A stretch of 64,000 nucleotides of DNA, taken from the NCBI GenBank assembly GCA_002189035.1, contig NEEC01000002.1:4673001-4737000 (forward strand). The letters run 5' to 3'. Made by a program: the position numbers and the translations under genes. This stretch comes from Utricularia gibba. Lineage: Eukaryota > Streptophyta > Magnoliopsida > Lamiales > Lentibulariaceae. The notes under the pieces are model-generated. The model saw only the letters and a program-made list of their open reading frames with translations, was not told the DNA's origin and did not search any database. This document shows positions 23,484 through 34,077 of this stretch, piece after piece; the first letter of the stretch is position 1, and each line of letters begins with the position of its first letter.

Positions 23484-24353
23484 ATGTCTATAAAAAATAT
23501 ATCACCGCCAACTTTTGATGGCAAGGAATATGATATCTGGGCTCCAAAAATGGAAATATATCTCCAACTACACGGCCTCTGGAAGATTATTGCTACTGAT
23601 CCCATCTTTGAGGGAACGTCTGATGAGAAATCTGCTACAGAAAAACCCTATAGAGAAAAAGAAATTCAGGCCTTAGCAGTATTAGCCTCAGCCGTGGTTG
23701 GAGATGCTTACCGCTGCATCACTAGGAAATCTCCTCGAGAAGCTTGGCTTACTTTGCAAAAAACCTTTGAGGAAACCAAGGAAGACAAGCAAAGGGAGAT
23801 CCAAAGATTGTGGAATGAAGTCTACAACTACAAGATAAAGGATGGAGAAGTTGCTATCAGCTCTAAACAATTGTTGCAGAACTTGGAAAAACTGAAGAGG
23901 CTCGGTGAAGAAGTTGATGATCGGGAGGAACAAAAGCTCAAAGCTCGTGTCATTCATGGAGCACCATCTGAATTTGATGCGGTTATAGAATTGCTGGAAG
24001 CTACCGGATTTCTCGAGACCCTGAGCCTGCATCAACTTCTCAACCACCTCAGGAATGTAGACAGCAGACGAAAATCTCGCAATGAAGAAAAATCACTCAA
24101 AGCTGCATTCAAAGCTTCATTCTCTCTAACTGGATCAAAAGGAGAAAGTACAAATTCACCATATGTTGCTCCCAACTTGCGACCACAGAAAAAAGAAAAA
24201 AAGGGACCTCATCCTCCCTGTCCATATTGTGCCAAGAAAAATCATTTACTTATGAGCTGCTTCTGGCATCCAGATGCCTTCTGCACGAACTGTTCCAACA
24301 AGGGGCATGTGGAGCGTGTGTGTCCCTCCAAACGGTCACAAAATTCTGGATAA
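23484..24353 (+). pseudogene. Copia gag with CCHC zinc knuckle
   Basis: Starts MSIKNISPPTFDGKEYDIW, the usual copia gag opening with the DUF4219/UBN2-type fold. YRCITRKSPREAWLTLQKTF matches the core motif. The nucleocapsid CxxCxxxGHxxxxC is CTNCSNKGHVERVC near the C-terminus, and a second Cys-rich pair (CPYC) lies just before it. It ends in TAA at 24351-24353. The same frame continues as pol beyond it, so the stop probably arose by CAA to TAA. Confidence 0.85.
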
Positions 24354-25454
24354 TCAGCTGCTGTACCTACTGAAAATTCGAAAAACTCAACAAACCATGT
24401 ACCTTCTGATGATATGAATATGAAACTGAAGTCTTCAGCTAACTCTTTATGCAGCAACACTATAATCACAGATTTCTTAGACCTTCGGCACAACTCCACG
24501 TGGTTTGTAGACAGCGCCTGCAGTAATCATCTGACCAATGACAAAAATATGTTCACCACTTATTCCACTGTATCAAGAAAATCACTTACCATAGCTGACG
24601 GCTCTCCTATTGTGGTAGAAGGCGTGGGATCCATCTGTCTAGAGATAGATCAAAATTTGATTAAGATTGCCGATGCATTCTATGTCCCTCAAGCATCACA
24701 CAATCTATTGAGCGCAAGACAGTTAATAGAAAATGGATATCAATTCATTCTCAGAAATAATACATGCCTGCTCAAAGATGCTTCACAGAATGTGGCACTT
24801 AGAGTACCAATGGTAAACCGTTTGTTTCCTATTCAATGTAAATCCACTAACAACAATGTAAGTTTTGCAGCTATTGATACATCATATTTATGGCACAAGA
24901 GACTTGGACACCGTCATTTTGAGGTCATGCACTCAGCTCAAGTTCAAGAAAATGTACAAGGAATTCCCAAAATAAAAGATTGGAAACATTCGTGTAGTAC
25001 TTGCCTTCTTGGCAAGATGAACCGGAATTCCTTCAAGCGAAGAACTGCGATCTCAGACTCTAAATTGAAATTGGTGGTTAGTGACGTCTGTGGCCCTATG
25101 CATGTAGATACCCTGGGGGGAAAGAAATTTTATGTCATTTTTATAGACGACTACTCACGGTACACTTGGGTTTACTTCCTCAAATACAAGTTAGAGGTCA
25201 CTAAATATTTCAAAATGTTCAAAGCCATGGCTGAACTGCAAAGCAAGTGCAAAATTCTTACTCTTCTCACCGATAATGGTGGTGAATATAAGTCGGCTGA
25301 AATCCGTGATGTCTGCAGTGCTAGCGGGATTATACACCAATTCGCGATGCCATATACCCCTCAACAAAACAGCATCCGCGAAAGGAAAAATCACACAATA
25401 ATCAATATGACCAGATGCCTTCTAATGCAACATAATCTACCACTGCATTTCTAG
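24354..25454 (+). pseudogene. Copia protease and integrase
   Basis: In the gag frame. The protease site is TWFVDSACSNHLTND (family form WxxDSGAxxH; here DSA). GAG-pre-integrase HHCC is LWHKRLGHRHFE...CSTCLLGK. The integrase D-D-E residues are in SDVCGPM, LLTDNGGEY and NSIRERKN. The frame ends in TAG at 25452-25454, exactly where a FWxExVNT motif is expected. In another frame GEVVNITIFLLNRLP continues, so a small indel broke it. After about 25530 coding similarity is lost for roughly 700 bp. Confidence 0.85.
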
Positions 25455-25529
25455 GGGAAGTTGTAAACATAACAATATTTTTATTAAACCGTCTACCCAT
25501 GATGACACACATTTTTCATGAAATTTATA

Positions 25530-25950
25530 ATGCAAAATAGTTATATTTTATTATGGTTTAGGTTAGATAAATATGGTTTTTCATGTTTTAGTGGTGTTTA
25601 TGTTAATCTCATGTGATTATGTGAAAAGTGGACTAAATCAAGCCACAACTCTTGTTACGGATGTTTCAGTAAGTTCAACAGGGAGATGAGCCGAAAATCA
25701 GACTTGCAAACGTGTAAAACAAGCAAAAAAATGCACAAAATCTGGTAAAGTACAAAGAGCATTGTTCTACTACCACCGCAGCCTGCAAGTTTAGGGCTGC
25801 GGAGCAGTACTGGCGATCAGGAAATTAATTCAGATAAAGGAAATTAATTCGGATAAAGGAAATCTGGTAGTAGAGCATTGTTCTACTACCAGTACTGATC
25901 GCCAGGAGCAGTACTGGCGATCAGGAACAGTACTGGTAGTCAGAAACAGT
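25530..25950 (+). repeat. Non-coding segment inside copia with short repeats and twin hairpins
   Basis: This lies where the integrase-RT linker should be coded. It carries three near-copies of AGGAAATTAATTCGGATAAA (25830, 25846 and about 25975) and two perfect 11-bp hairpins: 25864-25892 (CTGGTAGTAGA stem, 7-nt loop) and 25895-25924 (CTGATCGCCAG stem, 8-nt loop). The words CAGTACTGG and GCGATCAGGA recur. It looks acquired rather than derived from pol. Its origin is unknown. Confidence 0.6.
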
Positions 25951-26229
25951 GCAATGGAGTGAAGCAAAAGAAAAGGAAATTAATTCGGATAAAAGGGGAG
26001 AGCGCGAAGAACACAGCGAGGAGGACGCAAAGGGGTCTTCTTCCCCAACGAGAGAAACACCAACCAGAGGGGGGAAGGGAGGCCTTCATCACCAACCAGA
26101 GCTAGAATATGGACTTCACTTCACAGAATCAATGGAACAGGAGGAAGATGAGGCACAAAATTCCTTAAATTTAGAAGAACACCTCGAAGAAAATCAAGAT
26201 CTTATGCAGACTGTGTCAGAAGATTAAGA

Positions 26230-27978
26230 AACCAATAATCACTCCTATGTACCTCATTTCCTACAAGACAACCTTGATCACCATGGAGACTACGACTCTT
26301 ATGTTCCAATATCTGATATTTATGATCATTCTCTGATGATCTGTGAGCCTATCTCACCATCTAAAGCCCTACGTGACCCTGCATGGAGAGAATCAATGAA
26401 CAATGAATTGAAGGCAATCGTAGAGCACCAAGTATGGACAGCAGTGGACAGGCCACCTAATGTTAAGCCACTTGGCTTGAAATGGATCTATCAAACTAAG
26501 CTTAATCTTGACAGCTCAGTTAATAAATTGAAATTTAGACTGGTTGCAAAAGGCTATTTACAGAAAGCAGGTGTGGATTATTGGGAATCTTTCGCACCTG
26601 TTGCCCGCTTGGATACTGTCAAGTTGGTGATTGCCTACGCTGCCTGCCAAGGATGGACTTTACATCACCTGGATATAAAAAAATGCTTTCTTAAATAGAG
26701 ATCTGAAGGAAAATATCTATGTGGAAAGCCCTCCTGGTTTTACACTAATAGATGGTCCACATAAGGTATTGAAACTGCAGAAAGCGTTTTACGGACTCAA
26801 ACAGGCACCAAAAGAATGGTATGATACCATAGACACATTTTATCATCAGCTTGGATATGTGAAGAGCAAAAATGATCCTACCTTATACACTCTACTACCT
26901 TATACACTCTAGACAATCATGATGGACGAATTATAATATCACTTTATGTAGACGATATACTACTGACTGGAAACAATGAGGCACTAATTGCAGAACAAAA
27001 GGCCAGACTCAAAGGAAAGTTCGAATTAACAGACCTAGGACCAACATGCTAAATTCTGGGGCTGGAGATAATTCAAGATCACAACTATGTATTTCTAAGC
27101 CAGCAAAAATATACAGAAGACCTACTGAAGAAGTTTGGCATGGAAAACTCTAAAGTAGCAGCAACTCCATTTACCCCTTATTTGAAGAATAAGGCGAATC
27201 AAAGCTCGAAATCTCTCCACATTTCATAGGTAAGCCCTCAAGACACTCCTAAAACACAGGTAAATATACAAGAATATCATAGAATTATTGGGGCTCTCCT
27301 CTATCTCACGTCAACCAGACCGGACATTACCTTTGCTGTGACTTTTCTCTCCAGGTTTATGCATCATCCTCTTGAGTTACATCTTAAAATAGCCAAGAAA
27401 ATATTTAGATACCTGAAAACTATAAAAACGATGGGATTATATTTAAAAAAAAATACTGACGTGTCTTTGCAAGGATTTGTGGATTCTGACTTTGTAGGGT
27501 ACGAATCCGACCTCAAGTCAACCACCGGATACTTATTCACGTTGGGGGTCCGCTGCCTCCTCTTGGAATAGTAGAAAACAGAGCCTCGTTGCACAATCTT
27601 CTGCAGAAGCAGAATATATGGCAGGTGCATCAGCATCCAATCATGTACAATGGATACTGAAACTATGTGATGACCTCAAAATCAAAATCAAGAAGCCTCT
27701 TATCTTGAAAATCGATAACAAGTCCGCAATAAGCATAGCCCAAAATCCGGTTATGTTTGGCAAAACGAAACATATTAAGATCAAATATCATGTTCTGCGA
27801 GATTACATCAAAGAAGAGAGCATAAAGTTGGAATACTTGCCTTCAGAAGAACAAGTCGCAGATATTTTGATCAAAGCCCTCTTTCCCAACCATTTTTCCC
27901 AAATTCAGGAACTTTTAGGGCTTCACTCAAATCCCTTGAATTCTACTGTCCCACCTCATGTGCATCTTCAAGGAGGAA
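26230..27978 (+). pseudogene. Copia reverse transcriptase and RNase H
   Basis: The RT opens with CEPISPSKALRDPAWRESM and KLKFRLVAKGYLQKAG, DYWESFAPVARLDTVK and HHLDIKK. It continues after a frame shift with NIYVESPPGF and KAFYGLKQAPKEWYD. The catalytic box is SLYVDDILLTG. Then come STRPDITFAV, the Asp-bearing VDSDFVGYESDLKSTTGY of RNase H, and AQSSAEAEYMAG and DNKSAISIAQNP. At least four frame breaks or stops are present (about 26680, 26890-26912, 27050, 27227, 27547), so no active enzyme can be made. Confidence 0.85.
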
Positions 27979-28418
27979 TGTTGACGGTTGAAGGTGAACA
28001 AGAGGAAAGACAGCATCATTCAGTAAGCAAAACAGGAGGGTCGAGTCTGGAGATGTCGAGAATGACAGGCGGAAGAAAGAGAAAGAAGAAGATGCTACAT
28101 GGACCGAAGCTTATTATGCTGGACCGTAATGCTATGAAATGGGCTGCTGAAAGCACTTCAACTAGCAAGACGTATTTGGAACCATTCAAAGCCCAACGAG
28201 AGAGTGTCATGGCTACTGAACTAGAGGATCAGCAACGGCTACCTCCTACGGCATAGACTATCGTTATAGACAAACTTGTATATAAATATCTGTGTTCAGA
28301 TCCAAAAATGTAAGCAAGGCTTTTCATATCAAACCCTGTGTCCAGAACAACATATGCTTCACTCTACTACTACATTTGCTCTCCTCCGTTAAAGCACACA
28401 CCTTAGTTAGTGCTATCA
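27979..28418 (+). repeat. Copia 3' LTR (440 bp)
   Basis: Same ends as the 5' LTR. The open frame of the pol C-terminus runs without a stop through the polypurine tract and about 275 bp into this LTR (to 28256), so the true end of the polyprotein is unclear. Confidence 0.9.
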
Positions 28419-28493
28419 CATAAACTAGGTCTAACGCTAGAAAAACACTTCAATCAAGAATGGGTGCGTGGATTGATTACCTGCCGAGACCTA

Positions 28494-31400
28494 TCACCAA
28501 CCTCCGTTGCTGCTGCCCCAGGCGCCTTGTGAAGCCTGTTCCCATGCATCAGATGGTTTTTCCTCCCTTCTGGAAGATGTGCCAGGTCCCCCATCCATCA
28601 GAGGCATCACTTTTACCACCCCATGCATCAGATGGTTTTTCTTTCATATCCCAAGCATCAGATAGTTTCTTCTCCTTGCTAGAAGACCGCCTGCTCCCCA
28701 TCCATCAACGGCATCTTGTTTCTTACCCATGTCGGAAAGTTTCGCTTTACTCCATGATGAGGAGTCATCTAATTCCTTTGAATGATCTGATCATAATAAT
28801 AAGAAGCTTCTCAGTGTGAGGTTTTTATATTCAACAAAAAAAATCAGCTCGTTATATACAAGCTCATAGTGCAAATTACCAGATTCTCTTTTTTCAGAGT
28901 TGACTAATTCCCAAGGATGGGCTCCTGCTGCAACATTAATTGATTCCGTGCCCATCCCCCGTTCACCTGCAACTGGTTTAGTTGAATTCCAACTCTTAAA
29001 GGAAGGCGCCTTTTTCAGAGCTTTCAATGTTCCAACTACTTCTATGTTGTTGACTCCAACTCTGACCACCAATCTGCCTCCAACATCATTACGTTTCCAT
29101 CCCTCCTTGCCAATGTTTGAGCTATTACCCCAGCTACGGGAGTTGTCCGCGTCTGAATTATCTCCAGTATTTCTCCAGTCACCACGACCACCCCTGCCAT
29201 AGGACCTTTCTACATCACCTCAACCTTGGAAGCCACCATGGTCACCCCTACCTCGAAAGCGGCTGCGATCACCCCTCCCCTGGAAGCCACGCTCATTTCC
29301 ACATCTTCCCCCAAAACCATTTCCGGAGCTCCAATTGCCCTTGTAACCCCACGAGTCATTGCTCGAGCCAATTTCATTGGTTCTGCTCTTAGAAAAGTTA
29401 CCTTGGCCCCAAACACCTATTCTTTCACTAACATCATTCGATGTTGATTCCTTATTCTTGTTAGAAGCATTTCCTTCACCTAAAATACTGGAACTTTTAC
29501 TACCCAAAGCTGAAGTAGCATTAGCCTAAGTACTTAACTGATTAGTGTCTCCCCACTGAGAATTCGAATTTTCACTTGTAGATTTCCATCCCTTAGCTTT
29601 GCCTCCAGCATTTGTGTCGGGTTGATTCTCCCATGAAAGCTTATCAGAAGATAAAGCTTTACCATGTCGGGTTACGCGCAGCGGAAGGTGGAAAAAACAA
29701 AAATTTTCCCTTTTTGTAACCAACGACATCTCATATCGCTTATACCACCCAAACAACGATAAATCTAGTTTGTTCACACGAACCAGCGACATCTCATATC
29801 GCTTATAACACATAAATCCAGTGCTAATATCTCATATTAACACTTGAATGCCAACGCAGAAGAAACACAGGTAATTAGCGAAGAAAATTACAAAACTTGA
29901 AACCAGAGTCGAGTTCTCTTCTTCGTATCTCTATTCACCGGACTCGTTTCTTCCTAGAGCGTCTTTCCTCTTTTGGAGCTTGAACACCTCTTCCCATAAG
30001 AACACCAAAAACCCTAGGAAATAAGCCAATTGCCTCCTATTTATAGCCAAGCATTGGCATGCATTTTAATGCGGTACGCTTTTGAATGTGGGCTAATAAA
30101 TATGGGCTTGGGCCTAGTGGCCCAAATCGTCAGCCTATATTATTTGGGCCTTGGTTCCCTATATGGGACTGGGCCCATATAACCAATGTTTAACCAACAT
30201 GTGATCCAAATTTAAAGACATGCTAGAGTCTACCAAAACCCGAATCACAAGCGTCTCAGACAACTTCTAATTCTTTGTGTGTGTGACTCATTAGGTTCAT
30301 TTTTAATCAGCAATGGGAGGCGAGAAATCTCATTTCTCTAACAACAATATTGTCCCAAGATATCGTGTCTCTCATAAAATACAAGGGATGCCTAGCATAG
30401 CATATTGTATTTACCCGATTAAAACTGAATACGATATTCAATGAAGAACCTCAATTGCTATCCTTATGAATATCCCTTCATTGGAGACCTTGATCTAGAA
30501 TGGAATCATGGATAATCAAATTCCATTTCATCTAAATCATCACGATTATCTTGAACTCACGTTTCGACGGCAAAACTAGAACTTGGAATCTCATTCCAAT
30601 ATCTCGACAACCTGGCCAGGAATTTACCCGACAAAACAATCAGGAAATCTGAAGTCTCATCTCCGTTTACCCGGAGTGATGATTCCCATCTTGGTTATTC
30701 AAAGATCTTCATATACTATCAACTTAGACCATCACTATTGCTGACATGTATATTTCAACAAGCCTAAATAGTAACAAATCTAAGGCAATAATATATAAGA
30801 CATAATGAAACCTCAAGTCGAAGGATTTCCATAAAGCAATATGAATAGCATTGTGTTGACATGTGTAAAATACCATGTATATGTTATTCAACGTCACATG
30901 TTTGGTCAGCTCATCTCATGAGCCCCCACGTGTTTATTCACACATCTCATGTCAAGCAGCATTTGACTCACTGCCTACTGTATCTTGATAAACATTTTAT
31001 CAACAAAGTAAAATAAATAGAGGTGACAGTTAAGCCAACTATGATGCCCAATCAAAGTATTCAAACTGTGAACCTTTCGAATATATATGTTACAGGAGAA
31101 TCTGTCGAATACTTCTAACAACTTAAAAATACATTCTCCAAACATATAATTCTGGACATTGCCGAAAAAAAGAGAACAACAATTATGGGATGCTAGATTA
31201 CATGGCTTTTGATCATACTTCCAACATACTAGACGGCTTTGACCCTCCCCAACTTGTATCAATGCATCGTGCATCATTTATTCCCTTACCAGCTCCACCC
31301 CAGCCACTATCTCCATGATCTCCTATGTGTTCCGAATTGCCCGAGGTTTCATTCCCACCTTTAGTATTTACCTCAGCATTTCCATCCGGTGGCTTTTCAC

Positions 31401-31556
31401 AAGCTGATTTCCAAGGAGAAGATGACCTGTCCTCATTCTGTCTCCACGAGGAGTCACCCTCATGCTCAGTCAATACATCTTCAGTTCTTTCCCATGACGA
31501 TTTAGAATTCTGATTACCCCATGAAGCTCCACAGTCAAAAACCTCAGATTTTGGTT
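28494..31556 (-). pseudogene. GW/WG-repeat (AGO-hook-like) protein pseudogene, C-terminal part, KTF1/RDM3- or NRPE1-like
   Basis: On the - strand, GW/WG/SW-rich reading runs from about 31556 (GASWGNQNSKSSWER, GDSSWRQNE, SSPWKSA, DSGWGGAGKG, DTSWGGSK) to 31213. It resumes at about 29660 (DKLSWENQ, GKAKGWKS, NSQWGDTNQ, GVWGQGN, NDSWGYKGNWSSGN). A Gly/Arg-rich stretch follows (GRGDRSRFRGRGDHGGFQG, GRGGRGDWRN), then GGQSWSQQH, SFKSWNS, AVDGWGAG, KPSDAWGGKS, GAWGSSNGGW and TGA at 28494-28496. Such repeats bind Argonaute in RNA-directed DNA methylation factors, and the Gly/Arg block suggests KTF1/RDM3. Stops after NQLST and GGFQG plus several frame shifts disable it. No SPT5-type NGN/KOW domain is present. 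An LTR splits it. Confidence 0.65.
29665..31000 (+). mobile_element. Copia-like LTR (probably solo) splitting the GW-repeat pseudogene
   Basis: Starts TGTCGGGTTACGCGCAGCGG immediately right of GW-repeat coding sequence, a common copia LTR opening. It contains typical LTR body sequence with CTATTTATAG near 30047-30056. No internal coding sequence is seen. The right end is uncertain, between about 30,860 and 31,010; TATCAACA at 30998-31005 is one candidate. No target duplication could be confirmed: the left 5-mer is TACCA. Confidence 0.55.
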
Positions 31557-31792
31557 TGCTCCTTATCTGTTATTGAGGAATATGATTTGCAGTTGGGGCA
31601 TCAAATGCATAGTTTGGTCAAGAAAATGGGTTTCGATGGAATGGCATCTGTTTCTAGTTGTCTGATTACTATATATAGTAAGGCGGGAGATTCATCTTTG
31701 GCTGAGAAAATGTTTAATGATGCTCCAATGAAGGACATTGTGTCCTGAACACTCTTCTTGGTACTTGTGTCGCACTGTTTTATTTGGAAATT
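31546..31792 (+). pseudogene. PPR-protein fragment
   Basis: A single fragment of a pentatricopeptide-repeat protein (organellar RNA binding). It reads DLQLGHQMHSLVKKMGFDG, SSCLITIYSKAGDSSLAEKMF and NDAPMKDIVS, then TGA where family proteins have the Trp of a VSWNTL motif. The 5' part shows a frame change in the segment before VIEEYD. Nothing else of the gene is present. It abuts the GW-repeat fragment, which runs on the other strand. Confidence 0.7.
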
Positions 31793-33030
31793 ACTCTAAA
31801 ATTTTAGTTTATTGAGTATTTTATAATGCATATGATTTAAAAATTAATTTTCGTACAAAAGAAGATATTTATGTTCAAACCAATTTTAATTAACAAAAGG
31901 AATCAGACTTTGTCATATTAATAATCTTCTACTAATATATTTATTATACATACAACATATAAATTTTCTATTTTTAAAAAAATCGAAATAACAACAAATT
32001 AAAAACTATTTTTACTCACAATGCTACTTGAGTATTTTCGTTAAATTAATAAATAATTTTTTTAAAAAATAAATAGCATATTAAAAAATAAATTCTTTTA
32101 CCTAATTCATAATTTTTATTACTGCACAACTAAAATGGTTATTATTATGGATTATGAAAAATATTTAAATATCTACAATCGTTATTGTTATTTTTAATTT
32201 ATAATTTTTTTTTAAATAAATTACATTTTATTGAACATAAGCATGGGTCTTATAAAGAAAAAAATGAATAATTAAAAAAACTAAAATACCTCGAGTTAAA
32301 ATGAAAAATATAAATATTATTAAAATCATTTTTACATATGATTAAATAATTTTTTTAATTCATTTTTGAATAAAAAATACATAATTTGATGTGAAAATAA
32401 TTTTATAATTATAAATACATTATAATCGCCTTAGATTCACTCTCCAAAATTCTGAATTTGACATAAATCTTTATAATTTAACTACTATTGAACTGGGTGA
32501 AAATTCAATAGAGACCACTCAAGTAAAATTATATATATTTTGTTGTTTTATTTTGAATTATTTAAAATTTTTTATTGCAATAATTTATTTACATTGTTCT
32601 TGTATAAGTGTGACTTATAATTACGAATAATTGATTGAAACCACTTATGCACATAATCATGGAGAATATGATTTCTATGAAGATTTACAAGTTATTTCTT
32701 TAGACACTTGATATTACAATAATATTAAAAGTATTTTTTTTAAATATCCATTCATTCAGTAACGTAAATCTTTGTTTTTGTGGCAACAACAAATCCAATA
32801 ATTCAAGAAGAACATGCATTTTCAAGTTAATCTGATAATGAATCTGTTCTAAATTCAAAAGATATGATTGTTGATGAAGTTATCAAGTCAACAATTCAAG
32901 AGACAATTACAAATTTCTTAAGTCAAATAACTCTTGTAGAAAGTGAAAATATATTTACTTATACGGATACTTTTGAAATAATGAATAGGATGAATTCTTA
33001 CAATGAAGAAAAAATGTAACTGAAGTAAAG
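31793..33030. other. AT-rich spacer
   Basis: Dominated by A/T runs with no supported gene. Toward 32.8-33.0 kb, traces of coding composition (Asp/Glu-rich words) lead into the MULE transposase fragment. Confidence 0.45.
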
Positions 33031-33300
33031 TATGCATTTTCCTAATAGATAAAATCTAATTGATGCAGTCACAAAGTATCATATTTCCTTAGCACAACGA
33101 GAATTCAAAGTTATAAAGAATGACAACAGACAACGTCGGATAGAATGTGCATAGAGAAGAATGAAAAAATCAAATTGTCTTTTTTACTTACATTAGGATA
33201 TCAAGTAAAAATAAATATTGTTTAAAAATGACAACAGACAGTGTCGAATACAATCACATTGCTTGTTTGAATGTTAACCTCACTACAATGTTTGTCTTGC
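33031..33300 (+). pseudogene. MULE transposase N-terminal remnant (MuDR-type DNA-binding region)
   Basis: Peptides NLIDAVTKYHISLAQ, REFKVIKNDNRQRRIECA and RRMKKSNCLFYL match the plant MULE N-terminal pattern (FxxKxxFxxAVxxYxI..., KNDxxRxRxxCxxxxCPW). Stops flank and interrupt it. A partly repeated segment (AAAATGACAACAGACAG at about 33225 against 33119) suggests a local duplication. The C-terminal half of a similar transposase is at 42.4-43.3 kb on the same strand. Confidence 0.55.
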
Positions 33301-33761
33301 CTTAACTTGTTTCTTTCATCATTTAATTTACTGTTTTCACATATGAATCGAAATAGTAACTTGAGAATGTTTAAGTTTCTTTTAAGCATGATTAATTTTT
33401 AAATTAAGTGAAATATTTACTTTTAAATTTCCTGACATGCTGATCTACTCATGTTTGTTTTTTTAGTGTAGAAAGCATTTTAAAAATTTTACTAGTTTTT
33501 TTTAGAGTAGAAACCAACTTTCCAATAAATATCTCTTGTTTAATCATGCATACATGCAGGATTTGCAACTAACAACCATTTGATTCAGTTTTACCATTAC
33601 TATATTATTTTCTTCCTGAATATGATATACATTATTTATTCAGTTTTATAAATATTTTTTATCTTTATGAAATAACCACTTTTTAGAAATTATTTCATGT
33701 AGTGCTCATGTTTTAATTTATATTTTTTGATAGCACATGAATTTTCCTACGTTTATGATAT

Positions 33762-34077
33762 TGATAAACAGAAATTCCTAATGTCGTTGCAAAAATAGAA
33801 ATTTCGTTATCAAATAAATTTATATGCCCTAATCTACACAAAATAAAAATTTGGAAAACTTGTATAGTGGATATCGGGGTCGATCACGAAGAGCTTGTGC
33901 TTGCTAAGTGTTTTAATAAATGCATAATTTGGGATAACAATAAGTCTTAGTCTAAGCTCGGAGCAACAGTGGTAAACAAGTGCGGTAAACAAGATCAGTA
34001 AACAATATCAGGTTTCAATGCGAAAGATAACAAGTACTGGTTTTAACTCAGAATAACACGAAGATGCTTTATGGATA
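33762..34077 (-). repeat. 3' LTR fragment of an Athila-like gypsy element
   Basis: Nearly identical to 39133-39447. It shares GATAAAC at the terminus, TCGTTGCAAAAATAGAAATT, GGTCGATCACGAAGAGCTTG and AGTCTAAGCTCGGA. It stops abruptly at ATGCTTTATGGAT and joins integrase sequence, so the first ~650 bp of the LTR, the polypurine tract and the end of pol are deleted. Confidence 0.85.

Larger units (their letters stand above)
22944..28418 (+). mobile_element. Ty1/copia LTR retrotransposon, both LTRs present, coding region disabled
   Basis: The 5' LTR is 22944-23356 and the 3' LTR 27979-28418, both starting TGTTGACGGTTGAAGG and ending GCTATCA. The polypurine tract AAGGAGGAA directly precedes the 3' LTR. 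Flanking 5-mers are TATAA (left) and CATAA (right), a one-mismatch target duplication. Internal order is gag, protease, integrase, a foreign-looking gap, RT, RNase H: copia order. Disabling changes include a TAA between gag and pol, a frame break after the integrase core, an extra A near 26680, a tandem duplication near 26890, stops near 27050 and 27227, and a frame shift near 27547. The element sits in the 3' flank of a GW-repeat pseudogene. Confidence 0.92.

Noticed and set aside
29665-30866. TACCATGT shared by 29660-29667 and 30867-30878 as a target duplication of the LTR
   Set aside because: The implied right end would be AAAA rather than CA; probably coincidence.
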